From Treponema sp. (GTDB lineage: Bacteria; Spirochaetota; Spirochaetia; Treponematales; Breznakiellaceae): DNA of 36,849 bases. The position numbers and the translations under genes were made by a program. The stretch covers positions 1-36,849 of the forward strand of contig JAISRD010000188.1 of assembly GCA_031273835.1 (NCBI GenBank). Direction: 5' to 3'. The notes under the pieces are model-generated. The model did no database searches. It was given only the letters and a program-made list of their open reading frames with translations, and was not told where the DNA came from. Below, in pieces: positions 29,532 to 36,849 of this stretch (positions are counted from its first letter, which is position 1; each line of letters opens with the position of its first letter).

Positions 29532-31502
29532 ATGATAGTCGTACTTTCCAGGGGCATTTCATCCTACGATAAAGAATTGGTCCGCATTTATCTGCGGGAC
29601 CGGGGCTTTGCGGTCCGGGACCAGCAGTTCGGCGACGATGAGGTAATCGGCGCGGCGGGCAAGGGGGTCCTCGATCTGCGGGAACTGGGGCTGCTTCCCG
29701 GTGTGGAACGGGTTGCCGCCACCAGCAAACCCTATGAACTGGCCTCCCGGGAAACCAAGGCGGAGGATACCATTGTCAGCGTCGGCGGAAGCGGGGGAAT
29801 GGTAAAGATAGGCGGCTCCCGGATCACCGTGATTGCCGGACCCTGCGCCGTGGAAAGCAGGGAGCAGATACGGGAGACCGCCGCCCGGGTGCGGGAATCC
29901 GGGGCGGTGCTGCTGCGGGGGGGGGCCTTTAAGCCCCGGTCCAGCCCCTATGCCTTTCAGGGCCTGGGGATGAAGGGCCTTGAGTACATGAAGGAAGCGG
30001 GGGACGCCGAGGGGATGCCTATTGTTACCGAGGTGGTTTCCCCCGAATATGTGGTGGAGATGAAGGACCTTACCGATATGTTCCAGATTGGGGCCCGGAA
30101 TATGCAGAACTTCGCCCTCCTGAAAAAAGTGGGTTCCGTGGGAAAACCCGTGCTCTTAAAGCGGGGGCCCTCGGCGACCATTGAAGAATGGCTCCTCTCG
30201 GCGGAATATCTGCTTGCGGCGGGGACCAACGACGTGGTGCTCTGCGAGCGGGGTATACGTACCTTTGAAACCTATACCCGTAATACCCTGGATATTTCGG
30301 CGATTCCCGTGGTGAAGACCCTTTCCCATCTTCCGGTCATTGTCGATCCCAGCCACGCCGTAGGCATACGGGCCAAGGTCGCCCCGGCGGCCCTGGCGGC
30401 CATCGCGGCGGGGGCCGACGGCCTTACCGTGGAAGTCCATCCCCGGCCGGACGAAGCCCTCTCCGATGGCCCCCAGTCCCTTTACCCGGAACAGTTTGAA
30501 AAGCTTATGCGGGACATTGAAGCCCTGGCCCCGGTGGTGGGGAAGGAACTGCTCCGTACGCCGCGGCCTGAGGGAACGGCGGCGGGCAGGCGGGGGGGCC
30601 CGCAGGCGGGCAGCCTCTTTGAGGGATTTACGGCTTTGCCCGTGGCCTATAACGGGGAAAGCGGGGCCTTTGCCGAACAGGCGCTGATGCGTATTTTCGG
30701 GGAAGACGTAAAGCGCAGGCAGGTCCAGTCATTCAAGGAGGTCTTTGACGCCGTGCTGGACGGTTCGGTCTGCGCCGGGGTGATGCCGGCGGAGAACAGC
30801 CTTTCGGGGAGCATCCATGAAAATTACGATCTCTTTCTGAGGTACCCCGATATTGCCATCGTGGGGGAACTTAAACTCAGGATCGTACACTGCCTTATAG
30901 GGGATGAACACGCCCGTTTGGACACGATTTCCATAGTCCGCAGCCATCCCCAGGGTTTTGCCCAGTGCAAGGAATTCCTGGACAAGTATCCCGGATGGCA
31001 GCTTGAGGCCTGCAACAATACCGCCGCGGCGGTGGCCTCAATCGCCCGGGAAGGGGCCGTTAAGGTGGCGGCCATTGCCGGCGCCGCCGCCGCCAGGGCC
31101 CACGGATTAAAGGTGTTGAAGGAAGGGATTGAGACCAACCCCCTCAACTATACCCGTTTTCTTATTATCAGCAGAAAAATTTCCGGCAGGGATGGAGAGT
31201 GGTTCGGCAATGCCTGGGTTCCCCCCAGCCTGGGTTCGGAAAAGCCCAACAAGGCAAGCCTGGTATTCTCGGTCCCCGATAAACCCGGATCGCTTTTTGC
31301 CTGCCTCAAGATCATGGCCGACCGGGGGATCAACCTTTCCAAGCTCGAATCCCGGCCCATTCAGGGAAAGCCCTGGGAATACCAGTTCTACGCGGACGTA
31401 TCCCTCCCGGAAACCGAGGGGGATTTTGCCCTGATCATGGAAGAGTTAAAAACCAAAACCGAGGACTTTAGATTTTTGGGCGCTTACCGGGGTTCGCTTT
31501 AA
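29532..31502 (+). CDS. aroF-pheA: Fused DAHP synthase (class I-beta) and prephenate dehydratase with ACT domain
   Basis: The 656-residue chain joins two shikimate/phenylalanine enzymes. Residues 1-70 are the ferredoxin-like domain of type I-beta DAHP synthase. About 71-340 is the catalytic barrel: GPCAVES (103-109), GGAFKPRSSPYAFQG, DPSHAVG (His275), TVEVHP (Glu301) and SDGPQSL (Asp312) supply substrate and metal ligands. After a Gly/Arg-rich linker, about 369-550 is prephenate dehydratase (VAYNGESGAFAEQAL, PAENSLSGSIHENYDLFLRY, NYTRFLII with catalytic Thr541-Arg-Phe). An ACT domain with ESRP (about 575-650) normally binds phenylalanine. No chorismate mutase is present. The start is 10 nt after ferritin; the same frame extends upstream into ferritin, but without family content. 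A Shine-Dalgarno sequence is not evident. Confidence 0.88.
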   Translation: MIVVLSRGISSYDKELVRIYLRDRGFAVRDQQFGDDEVIGAAGKGVLDLRELGLLPGVERVAATSKPYELASRETKAEDTIVSVGGSGGMVKIGGSRITVIAGPCAVESREQIRETAARVRESGAVLLRGGAFKPRSSPYAFQGLGMKGLEYMKEAGDAEGMPIVTEVVSPEYVVEMKDLTDMFQIGARNMQNFALLKKVGSVGKPVLLKRGPSATIEEWLLSAEYLLAAGTNDVVLCERGIRTFETYTRNTLDISAIPVVKTLSHLPVIVDPSHAVGIRAKVAPAALAAIAAGADGLTVEVHPRPDEALSDGPQSLYPEQFEKLMRDIEALAPVVGKELLRTPRPEGTAAGRRGGPQAGSLFEGFTALPVAYNGESGAFAEQALMRIFGEDVKRRQVQSFKEVFDAVLDGSVCAGVMPAENSLSGSIHENYDLFLRYPDIAIVGELKLRIVHCLIGDEHARLDTISIVRSHPQGFAQCKEFLDKYPGWQLEACNNTAAAVASIAREGAVKVAAIAGAAAARAHGLKVLKEGIETNPLNYTRFLIISRKISGRDGEWFGNAWVPPSLGSEKPNKASLVFSVPDKPGSLFACLKIMADRGINLSKLESRPIQGKPWEYQFYADVSLPETEGDFALIMEELKTKTEDFRFLGAYRGSL

Positions 31503-31536
31503 CCGCGGGGACAGCCTGAACGCCGTATTGTTTGGC

Positions 31537-32928
31537 TTATCTTCCGCCGACGCCGCCAGAAGCAACCTGCATACCTTCCCGCAGGGGGGCGCCGTTACCA
31601 AGGGCAATCACTTCCCCGGCGGCAAGGCCCGAAAGAACTTCCCGTTCTCCCCCGGGAAGTTCCGCTCCCAGCGCCACCTTCCGTTCAAAGGCTTTTCCCC
31701 GGATAATAACAAATACGGTTCCCTCGTCTCCGTTCCGGTTAAGTACCGCGTCCTGGGGAACGGCAACACAGCGCCTGGGGGGTCCCGCGCTGATACTGAC
31801 CCTGGCAAACATGCCGGGCTTTAAGCTTTCCCCCACTTCCTGTCCCGAAAGTAGTATACGGACAGTAAAGGTAAAGGATTGGCTGTCCGCCTGGGGGGCG
31901 ACAAGATCGACCGTTCCGCCGTAGGTCCCCCCGGCGCCGTCCACCGTTACGGATGCATCCATGCCCTTTTGAAGGCGCATGGCGTCCCCTTCATTCAGGG
32001 TGATTATCGCATAGAGCGATTCGGTGTCGATGAGGGTAAGTATCTTATCGCCCCGGCCGGCCCGTTCCCCCGTCTCCAGATAGCGGGCCCCCACGGTCCC
32101 CGATACGCCGGCATATATATTCAGTTCCGCAAAGGCCAGCCGGGCGGATTCCAGTTCCTTGGCCGCCGCTTCCAGCTGGGCTTCGGCGGCTTCCAGTTCC
32201 GCCCTAAGGGTAGAAACGGCAAGTTGAACCAGGGCGGCGCTGCGGTCGGCCTCACCGGGAAAGCCCCCCGGAGGTATCAGGCCCGCGGCGGACAGATCCC
32301 TGTCCCGGAGGCCCACGGTCCGTATCTCCAGATCCTGTTCCATGAGCCGTATCTGTTCCGCCCCGCTGTCCAGGTTAAAACGGCTCCCCCGTATCTCTTC
32401 TTCGCTCAAACCCCCGGCTTCATAGAGTTTTTCCTCACCGTTCTGTTTGCGCTGGGCTTCGGCATAGGCCCTGCGGGTCTGGGCCAGTTCCGCCTCGGTT
32501 TTAGCGATGCTCAACAGCTCCGCCTCGGCGCTGAAACGGCCCTCAAGCAGGCGGGCCTGTGCGAGCTTTACCGCCGCCTGGGTCTGGGCATAGGCGTTCT
32601 CCGCCCTGCCCACCGCAAGCTTGATCTGGGGATTGTCCAGGATCAGAACCAGGGCGCCTGCCCGCACGGCGTCCCCCTCACGGTAGTAAAGGCGGCCGAT
32701 AATTCCGTCCTGGGGGGCGGTAATATCCACCTTGGTCAGGAAGGAAAGGGCGCCGAATCCTGAAAGTTCATCAGGGATAACACGTTCCGTAACGGTCAGG
32801 GTTTCAACGGTATGGACCGCCCCGTCGATATTAAGGTTCCCGGCCCTGCCGGCGCAGGAAGAAAAAACCATGCCGAGTAAAACCGGCGTAAACAGGATGA
32901 TTTTTCCCCGTCCAAAAAGATGGTTCAC
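31537..32928 (-). CDS. RND/HlyD-type periplasmic adaptor lipoprotein (membrane fusion protein)
   Basis: The 463-residue protein has a lipobox (VFSSC, Cys25), a split biotinyl-lipoyl-like domain (PQDGIIGRLYYREGDAVRAGALVLILDNP), a long alpha-helical hairpin (about 105-270, rich in Ala/Glu/Leu/Gln), a beta-barrel (SGTVGARYLETGERAGRGDKILTLID) and a membrane-proximal domain. It should connect an inner-membrane pump to a TolC-type channel. It starts at GTG, overlapping the tolC-like stop by 4 nt, with AGGAGG upstream. It is the last gene of the operon: the convergent aroF-pheA gene follows and no RND or ABC pump is present. Confidence 0.88.
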   Translation of the reverse strand: MNHLFGRGKIILFTPVLLGMVFSSCAGRAGNLNIDGAVHTVETLTVTERVIPDELSGFGALSFLTKVDITAPQDGIIGRLYYREGDAVRAGALVLILDNPQIKLAVGRAENAYAQTQAAVKLAQARLLEGRFSAEAELLSIAKTEAELAQTRRAYAEAQRKQNGEEKLYEAGGLSEEEIRGSRFNLDSGAEQIRLMEQDLEIRTVGLRDRDLSAAGLIPPGGFPGEADRSAALVQLAVSTLRAELEAAEAQLEAAAKELESARLAFAELNIYAGVSGTVGARYLETGERAGRGDKILTLIDTESLYAIITLNEGDAMRLQKGMDASVTVDGAGGTYGGTVDLVAPQADSQSFTFTVRILLSGQEVGESLKPGMFARVSISAGPPRRCVAVPQDAVLNRNGDEGTVFVIIRGKAFERKVALGAELPGGEREVLSGLAAGEVIALGNGAPLREGMQVASGGVGGR

Positions 32929-34403
32929 CGTATTCCTCCTTGATGTACTATAAATTCACCCAGCGTTCCGGGTTTTAAATTCAACAGCCGTTCCAGTTCC
33001 CATTCCGCGGTCAGCAGGGCGGCCGCCGCTTCCACGGCCTCCGCCTCCTTCTGGGCATAGAGGAGCCGTTCTTCCATCAGTTCCACCCTGGTGATACGCC
33101 CCAGGGTAAGGAGCAGTTCCTGGAGCCGGTATTTTTCCTCCGCCAGGCCGAGGGCTTTCAAAGCCGAGGCTTTCCTTTCCCCGCTGAGTATCATCTTTTC
33201 CAGTCCCAGCGCCGCGGATCGTCCTACCCTTTCCCGGCTGAGGCGCAGATTTTCCCGTTCCAGCGCCAGGGCAAGCCGGGCCTGTTTTGGGTTCAGCGCC
33301 GACGCCGGATCGGGCAGGGGGCTTACGCTGGTTTGGGCCCTGGCGGTTCTGTCGTAGGGCGGTTCCCAGTCGGCGTTTCCCCCGGCGGAGACGCTGAACC
33401 AGGGGGAGGAAAATTGTACCGTAAGCCCCAGGGACCAGCTATAACGGCTTAGGGGGTAACGCTGACCGCTTACCGTAAAGGAAGCGGAACCCCGCAGCGA
33501 GGGAATCCACGACAGGGACGCAAACTTTGATTCGGCCTGCTTTTGCAGGACACTGTGGTACAGGGCGGCAAGATCGGCGTTCCGTACCAGCGCCGCCCGG
33601 CGGATCAGCTCCGCCTCCGCCTGGGGAGGAGACCGGTGCAGGTCCACGGTCTCACTCAACGGGGGAAGTTCCTCAAGTCCCAGGATTGCGGCAAATTCCT
33701 TTTCCAGTTCCTGAAGTTCCAGCCTTAGGGAGTACAGTTCCAGTTCCGCTTCCTTAACGGTGATTTCCCCCTCCTTAAGTTCCAGGGGGATCACCAGCCC
33801 CAGGGAAAGTTCCTCGGCAAGTATACGCTGCTGTTCCCGCAGGGATTCCAGGGCCGATTCCCGTATGGAGACGATCATGCGCGCCGAAAGTATCTGCCGG
33901 TAAGCGCCCAGGGCGGATTCGGCAAGCCGGGAAGAAAGGCCCTCAATTTCATCCGACATGAGGGTAATCTCAGCCTTTTCAAGGCCCCGGGACATCCGGG
34001 TCCTTCCCCCGTCCCACAGGAGCTGATCAAGGCTGACGGTATAATTTTTCAAAAAGGAATCGCTGCCGATTTTGGAAAGCCTGTCGTCCTCCGAGGCGCC
34101 CAGGGAAAACTGGGGAAAATAAGCCCGTAATCCCAGGACCCAGCCCCCTTCCCGCAAAGCCCGGCGGGCATGGGCGGCCTTAAGTTCCGTTGAATTGACC
34201 AGGACGAGGTTTACCGCGTCGTCAAATCCAAGGGGCCTTTCCTGCCGTCCCGAAGCCTCCGCCACGGGGCGTACCGGGCTTTGTTCGGCGGGGCCGGTGG
34301 AATATGCCGGCGGGGTCCCGCCCGGCGGCAGAAACAAAAACAGCGGCAGGAAAAGCATAAGGCCCGGCCTCCGTCCCGGCAGGGCTTGTCCCAGGGCCCT
34401 CAT
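32925..34403 (-). CDS. TolC-family outer-membrane efflux protein
   Basis: The 492-residue product has an N-terminal export signal (PGLMLFLPLFLFLPPG), then two OEP repeats with long helices (LGFDDAVNLVLVNSTELKAAHARRALREG near 58-86 and AEEKYRLQELLLTLGRITRVELMEERLLYAQKEAEA near 425-460) and TVSLDQLLWDGGRTRMSRGLEKAE. It should trimerise into the outer-membrane/periplasmic channel. It overlaps its neighbours by 4 nt on both sides. Confidence 0.85.
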   Translation of the reverse strand: MRALGQALPGRRPGLMLFLPLFLFLPPGGTPPAYSTGPAEQSPVRPVAEASGRQERPLGFDDAVNLVLVNSTELKAAHARRALREGGWVLGLRAYFPQFSLGASEDDRLSKIGSDSFLKNYTVSLDQLLWDGGRTRMSRGLEKAEITLMSDEIEGLSSRLAESALGAYRQILSARMIVSIRESALESLREQQRILAEELSLGLVIPLELKEGEITVKEAELELYSLRLELQELEKEFAAILGLEELPPLSETVDLHRSPPQAEAELIRRAALVRNADLAALYHSVLQKQAESKFASLSWIPSLRGSASFTVSGQRYPLSRYSWSLGLTVQFSSPWFSVSAGGNADWEPPYDRTARAQTSVSPLPDPASALNPKQARLALALERENLRLSRERVGRSAALGLEKMILSGERKASALKALGLAEEKYRLQELLLTLGRITRVELMEERLLYAQKEAEAVEAAAALLTAEWELERLLNLKPGTLGEFIVHQGGIR

Positions 34404-34930
34404 TTTTGTTCCGGTCCGGCGCTCCGGTCCAGGCCCGCCAGGGCTTTTGAAAGGGCAAGCTTCAAGAGCCTGGTGAGTGTCTTGGATGACGCAAGGCTTT
34501 TCTTCCCCGAAAGCACCGCCCGCCCCGCCGACGCAAGCGGGGCCCCGCCATCCTCCTTCCAGATCCGTATTTCCGTGGAAAGGGAACGTTTGGTAGTCCA
34601 GCCCGAAGGATACTCCCGTTCAATCACCACCGTGTCTATACGGTAATCCGCCCCGCCTTCCACCGGGACATAACCCCGTTCAAGCAGCAACAGGGGAAGG
34701 AGCCCCCCGATTTCTCTTTCAAGGGAATTCCAGTCCGAACCCTTATCGGCCTTAACCGTTCCGATCCGTACCCTTCCCCCAGGAAAAACATTACGCCGGG
34801 TCTCCGGGCCGGACCAGCCCTGTCCCGAAGCTATGGGCACATCGAAGGTCGAACAGGCCGTAATCAAACAAAAAACACAGATAAAAACCGGGACGGCGAT
34901 AAAAGCGCCGCAGGTAAAATTCCCCTTCAT
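34400..34930 (-). CDS. Unknown lipoprotein of the efflux operon
   Basis: A 176-residue protein with a clear lipobox (LITAC, Cys26). The mature part starts STFDVPIASG, then a segment (DWNSLEREIGGLLPLLLLERGYVPVEGGADYRIDTVVIEREYP) resembling small outer-membrane assembly lipoproteins in general character. I cannot place it in a family. Its start and stop both overlap neighbours as ATGA, so its amount is tied to the TPR lipoprotein and the TolC-like channel. Confidence 0.75.
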   Translation of the reverse strand: MKGNFTCGAFIAVPVFICVFCLITACSTFDVPIASGQGWSGPETRRNVFPGGRVRIGTVKADKGSDWNSLEREIGGLLPLLLLERGYVPVEGGADYRIDTVVIEREYPSGWTTKRSLSTEIRIWKEDGGAPLASAGRAVLSGKKSLASSKTLTRLLKLALSKALAGLDRSAGPEQK

Positions 34931-35598
34931 GGCTGATCCTTTGTTTTTCCCGCCGAGGCAATGCGAAAACGGAGTTCCCCGACGCTCCGGCTGATATAAC
35001 TATCCCTGGGAAGCAGAGCCTCCGCCCTGCCCAGATCCTCCAAAGCCCCCGTCCCGTTCCCCCCGGTCCAGCGGAGTTTCGCCCTGTCAATAAACACCAG
35101 GGCCGTCTCGGAGGAATGTTCCACGGCCCTGTCCAGCAGGGCCGCGGCGCTTTCCGTATCTCCCCCTTGAAGGGCAAGGTCCGCGCCGAGCCGCAGGGCC
35201 CTTAAATCCTGGGGATTATCCCTGATAAGGAGTTCCGCCGTTTTGCGGGCTTCCTCATTCCTGTCCGTATCCCGGAAGATCCGGGCAAGAAAAAGAGAAG
35301 CCTCCGCCGAACGGGGATTGTATTTCAGCGCCCTGTGGAAGGATTTCTCCGCCTCCTCAAGGCCGCCGCTAAAGTACAGGGCCTTTCCCCGCAGTACCAG
35401 CGCCGGGGAAAAATCATCTATTTCGGCAAGCATCAAAGCGGCCTTGTCAAAATTCCCCCGGGAATATTCGGCGGAAGCCTGGGCATAGCGGAACAGCGTT
35501 TCCTCACCGGCCTTTTCCCCGCCGCATGAAAGGAAGAAGGCCATGATGAACATGGCGATCCCCATACGGCGGGGTTTTATAAAGAGGCGGACCCTCAT
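34927..35598 (-). CDS. TPR-repeat lipoprotein
   Basis: The 223-residue protein has a signal peptide with lipobox (FFLSC, Cys25) followed by tetratricopeptide repeats covering about 35-205, for example LVLRGKALYFSGGLEEAEKSFHRALKYNPRSAEASLFLARIFRDTDRNEEARKTAELLIRDNP. TPR domains are protein-interaction scaffolds; a role assembling the envelope complex encoded by the operon is inference. It overlaps both neighbours by 4 nt. Confidence 0.8.
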   Translation of the reverse strand: MRVRLFIKPRRMGIAMFIMAFFLSCGGEKAGEETLFRYAQASAEYSRGNFDKAALMLAEIDDFSPALVLRGKALYFSGGLEEAEKSFHRALKYNPRSAEASLFLARIFRDTDRNEEARKTAELLIRDNPQDLRALRLGADLALQGGDTESAAALLDRAVEHSSETALVFIDRAKLRWTGGNGTGALEDLGRAEALLPRDSYISRSVGELRFRIASAGKTKDQP

Positions 35599-36611
35599 AA
35601 AGCGGTCCCGGTAATATACTCAAGCCTTTCCGCTAAACGGCCCCGGGCCTTTTCCGCTTCCCCGTTGAGCCAGCTCTTGAACATGGGCTCAGCGGTAAGG
35701 GCGCGGAGTATGCCGGCGGCATAGATCGTATGAAGGTTATCCGGTAAAGCTATGAGGGGAAGTATATCTTCGAGAAGTTCCGGCTTTTGCCGGATAACGG
35801 CGTCCTGTATGAGCCCCTCAATCTCGGCGCGGGTCCGCAGGGCCTTTCCGTCATCGGCGCCGAGCCCCGAAACGCGGGCCAGTATGGACCTGCATTCGGG
35901 GGCAAAGGGGCCGGAACCGGCCAGGTCGATACAGCGTTCCGCATAATCCCCGGCGGCGTTTCCTGAAAAGGTCCGGGCCCCCCGGTACCAGTATTCGGGG
36001 AAGGAACTGTAACGGGCCCTTACCGCTCCATAGGCGGAGCGGGTTTCACGGGAGATTCCTCCCCCTTCCAGGGAACATACCAGCAGCATCCACCGGATAA
36101 ACGAATCGGGTTCCGTTTCCCCGGGAAAGAGTTCCGTTAAAAGGGCTTGGGCCTCGGTCCAGCGGCCGTTAAAGAAATCCAGCGCGGCCCGGGCGGCTTT
36201 GTCCGCTTCCTCCGCCGCCTTGGGACCGCCGGAACCGGCAAATTCCAGTTCCCCGACCTTGGCAAGACCTTCTTCAATAGCTTCCCTGTTTATCCCCTCC
36301 AGCCCGTGGGCATAGGCCCAGGAAAGCTCTTTATAAACGGCGATCACCGCGCCGGCATAATCCCCCGACTCTTCCCGCAGTTTACATTCCGCAATACCCA
36401 TGCCGGGAACAAAACCGCCGGACCGCTCCAATTCGGCAAGTTCCTCAAGTTGTTCAGGATACCCGGAAACGGCGGAATCCGTTTGAATGACGGACCGCTT
36501 CCGTCCCGCCGTATCCGGCGCTTCCGGAGAAGGGTCCGAAACGGTACAGGCGCCGAAAACCAGCAGGACGGCGAGGAAAGCCGGAAAAACCGGTACATTC
36601 CGTATTGTCAT
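35595..36611 (-). CDS. Unknown 338-residue lipoprotein, first gene of the efflux operon
   Basis: The signal peptide ends in a lipobox (VFGAC, Cys22). The mature part is Ala/Glu/Leu-rich and helical, reminiscent of TPR/Sel1-like superhelices (GAVIAVYKELSWAYAHGLEGINREAIEEGLAKVGEL; AEEADKAARAALDFFNGRWTEAQALLTELFPGE), but no precise family is recognised. GGAGG lies 5 nt before the ATG. The gene leads five genes, each overlapping the next by 4 nt. Confidence 0.75.
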   Translation of the reverse strand: MTIRNVPVFPAFLAVLLVFGACTVSDPSPEAPDTAGRKRSVIQTDSAVSGYPEQLEELAELERSGGFVPGMGIAECKLREESGDYAGAVIAVYKELSWAYAHGLEGINREAIEEGLAKVGELEFAGSGGPKAAEEADKAARAALDFFNGRWTEAQALLTELFPGETEPDSFIRWMLLVCSLEGGGISRETRSAYGAVRARYSSFPEYWYRGARTFSGNAAGDYAERCIDLAGSGPFAPECRSILARVSGLGADDGKALRTRAEIEGLIQDAVIRQKPELLEDILPLIALPDNLHTIYAAGILRALTAEPMFKSWLNGEAEKARGRLAERLEYITGTAL

Positions 36612-36849
36612 AATAACCTCCGGGAGGGAAATTTCCCCCTTTCACTCCCTAAGAGGCGCTTGACATCATCTTTGCTTTAATTATTCACATGGAGCCGGGT
36701 GTTTTTTTGACAGCCCGGGCAATCGGAGGGAATGATTTTATGTAAAGACTCAAAAAAAGTATTTCTGAAAACTCACCACAAAAATCCTCTTATTCACTAT
36801 ATTTCCATTGCGCGATATACTGGTAAACTGAGCTGGAAAGGGCTTTGGC
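36612..36849. other. Terminal intergenic region
   Basis: This 238-bp region holds the leader of the minus efflux operon. On the plus strand it has two TTGACA hexamers (36660, 36707) without good -10 boxes and a good promoter at 36793-36821. No ORF longer than about 20 codons with a ribosome site is seen on the plus strand. Confidence 0.5.
36793..36821 (+). promoter_or_regulatory. Promoter reading out of the window
   Basis: TTCACT (36793-36798), a 17-nt spacer and TATACT (36816-36821) match consensus at 4/6 and 5/6 with ideal spacing. The predicted start is near 36828; the gene lies beyond the right edge. Confidence 0.5.

Noticed and set aside
36660..36712. Two perfect TTGACA hexamers on the plus strand as promoters
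   Set aside because: Neither has a -10 better than 3/6 at 16-18 nt, unlike the pair at 36793-36821.
1..36849. CRISPR arrays, IS elements, tRNA or rRNA genes
   Set aside because: No regularly spaced repeats, transposase-like frames or recognisable cloverleaf or rRNA sequence were seen. A formal tRNAscan or Rfam search could not be run.

Overview
The window looks like chromosomal DNA of a Treponema-type spirochaete, probably one from a gut community. The signs are a BspA-like leucine-rich-repeat protein with a signal peptide, a spirochaete-style str/S10/spc/alpha ribosomal locus, many short-lipobox lipoproteins, and the [FeFe]-hydrogenase maturation factor HydF. The genus is an inference from protein character; no 16S rRNA or tRNA gene is visible. 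I see no IS element, prophage or CRISPR array.

Left arm (1-7.55 kb). A truncated LRR protein and an orphan MalK/UgpC-type ABC ATPase lie on the minus strand. A 61-residue cysteine-rich protein (DUF6485-like) lies divergently. Next is a tight plus-strand operon: PlsC-like acyltransferase, PrmC (release-factor methyltransferase), a RelA/SpoT-type protein whose hydrolase domain has lost key residues, and a CapA-like lipoprotein.

Centre (7.54-23.85 kb, minus strand). Thirty-two genes run rpsL-rpsG-tuf-rpsJ-rplC-rplD-rplW-rplB-rpsS-rplV-rpsC-rplP-rpmC-rpsQ-rplN-rplX-rplE-rpsN-rpsH-rplF-rplR-rpsE-rpmD-rplO-secY-rpmJ-rpsM-rpsK-rpsD-rpoA-rplQ, then a 63-residue zinc-ribbon protein. fusA is missing between rpsG and tuf, and adk, map and infA are missing between secY and rpmJ. 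A strong terminator-like hairpin separates tuf from rpsJ, and several long spacers hold single or tandem hairpins that could set stoichiometry or mRNA processing.

Right arm (24.1-36.85 kb). Two small unknown helical proteins are on the plus strand. A minus operon carries a NagD-like HAD phosphatase, hydF and an aspartase-family gene. Divergent to it lie a ferritin and a fused DAHP synthase-prephenate dehydratase (first and a late step of phenylalanine synthesis in one chain). The end of the window is a five-gene, translationally coupled minus operon: three lipoproteins, a TolC-like outer-membrane factor and an HlyD/RND-type adaptor, with no inner-membrane pump. The last bases hold a good plus-strand promoter for something outside the window.

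The points most worth a second look are the hydrolase-degenerate Rel, the AroF-PheA fusion, the pumpless efflux operon, the hydF-aspA linkage, the zinc-ribbon protein at the end of the ribosomal locus, and three genes whose promoter -10 box lies only 6-8 nt before ATG, which predicts leaderless mRNAs.
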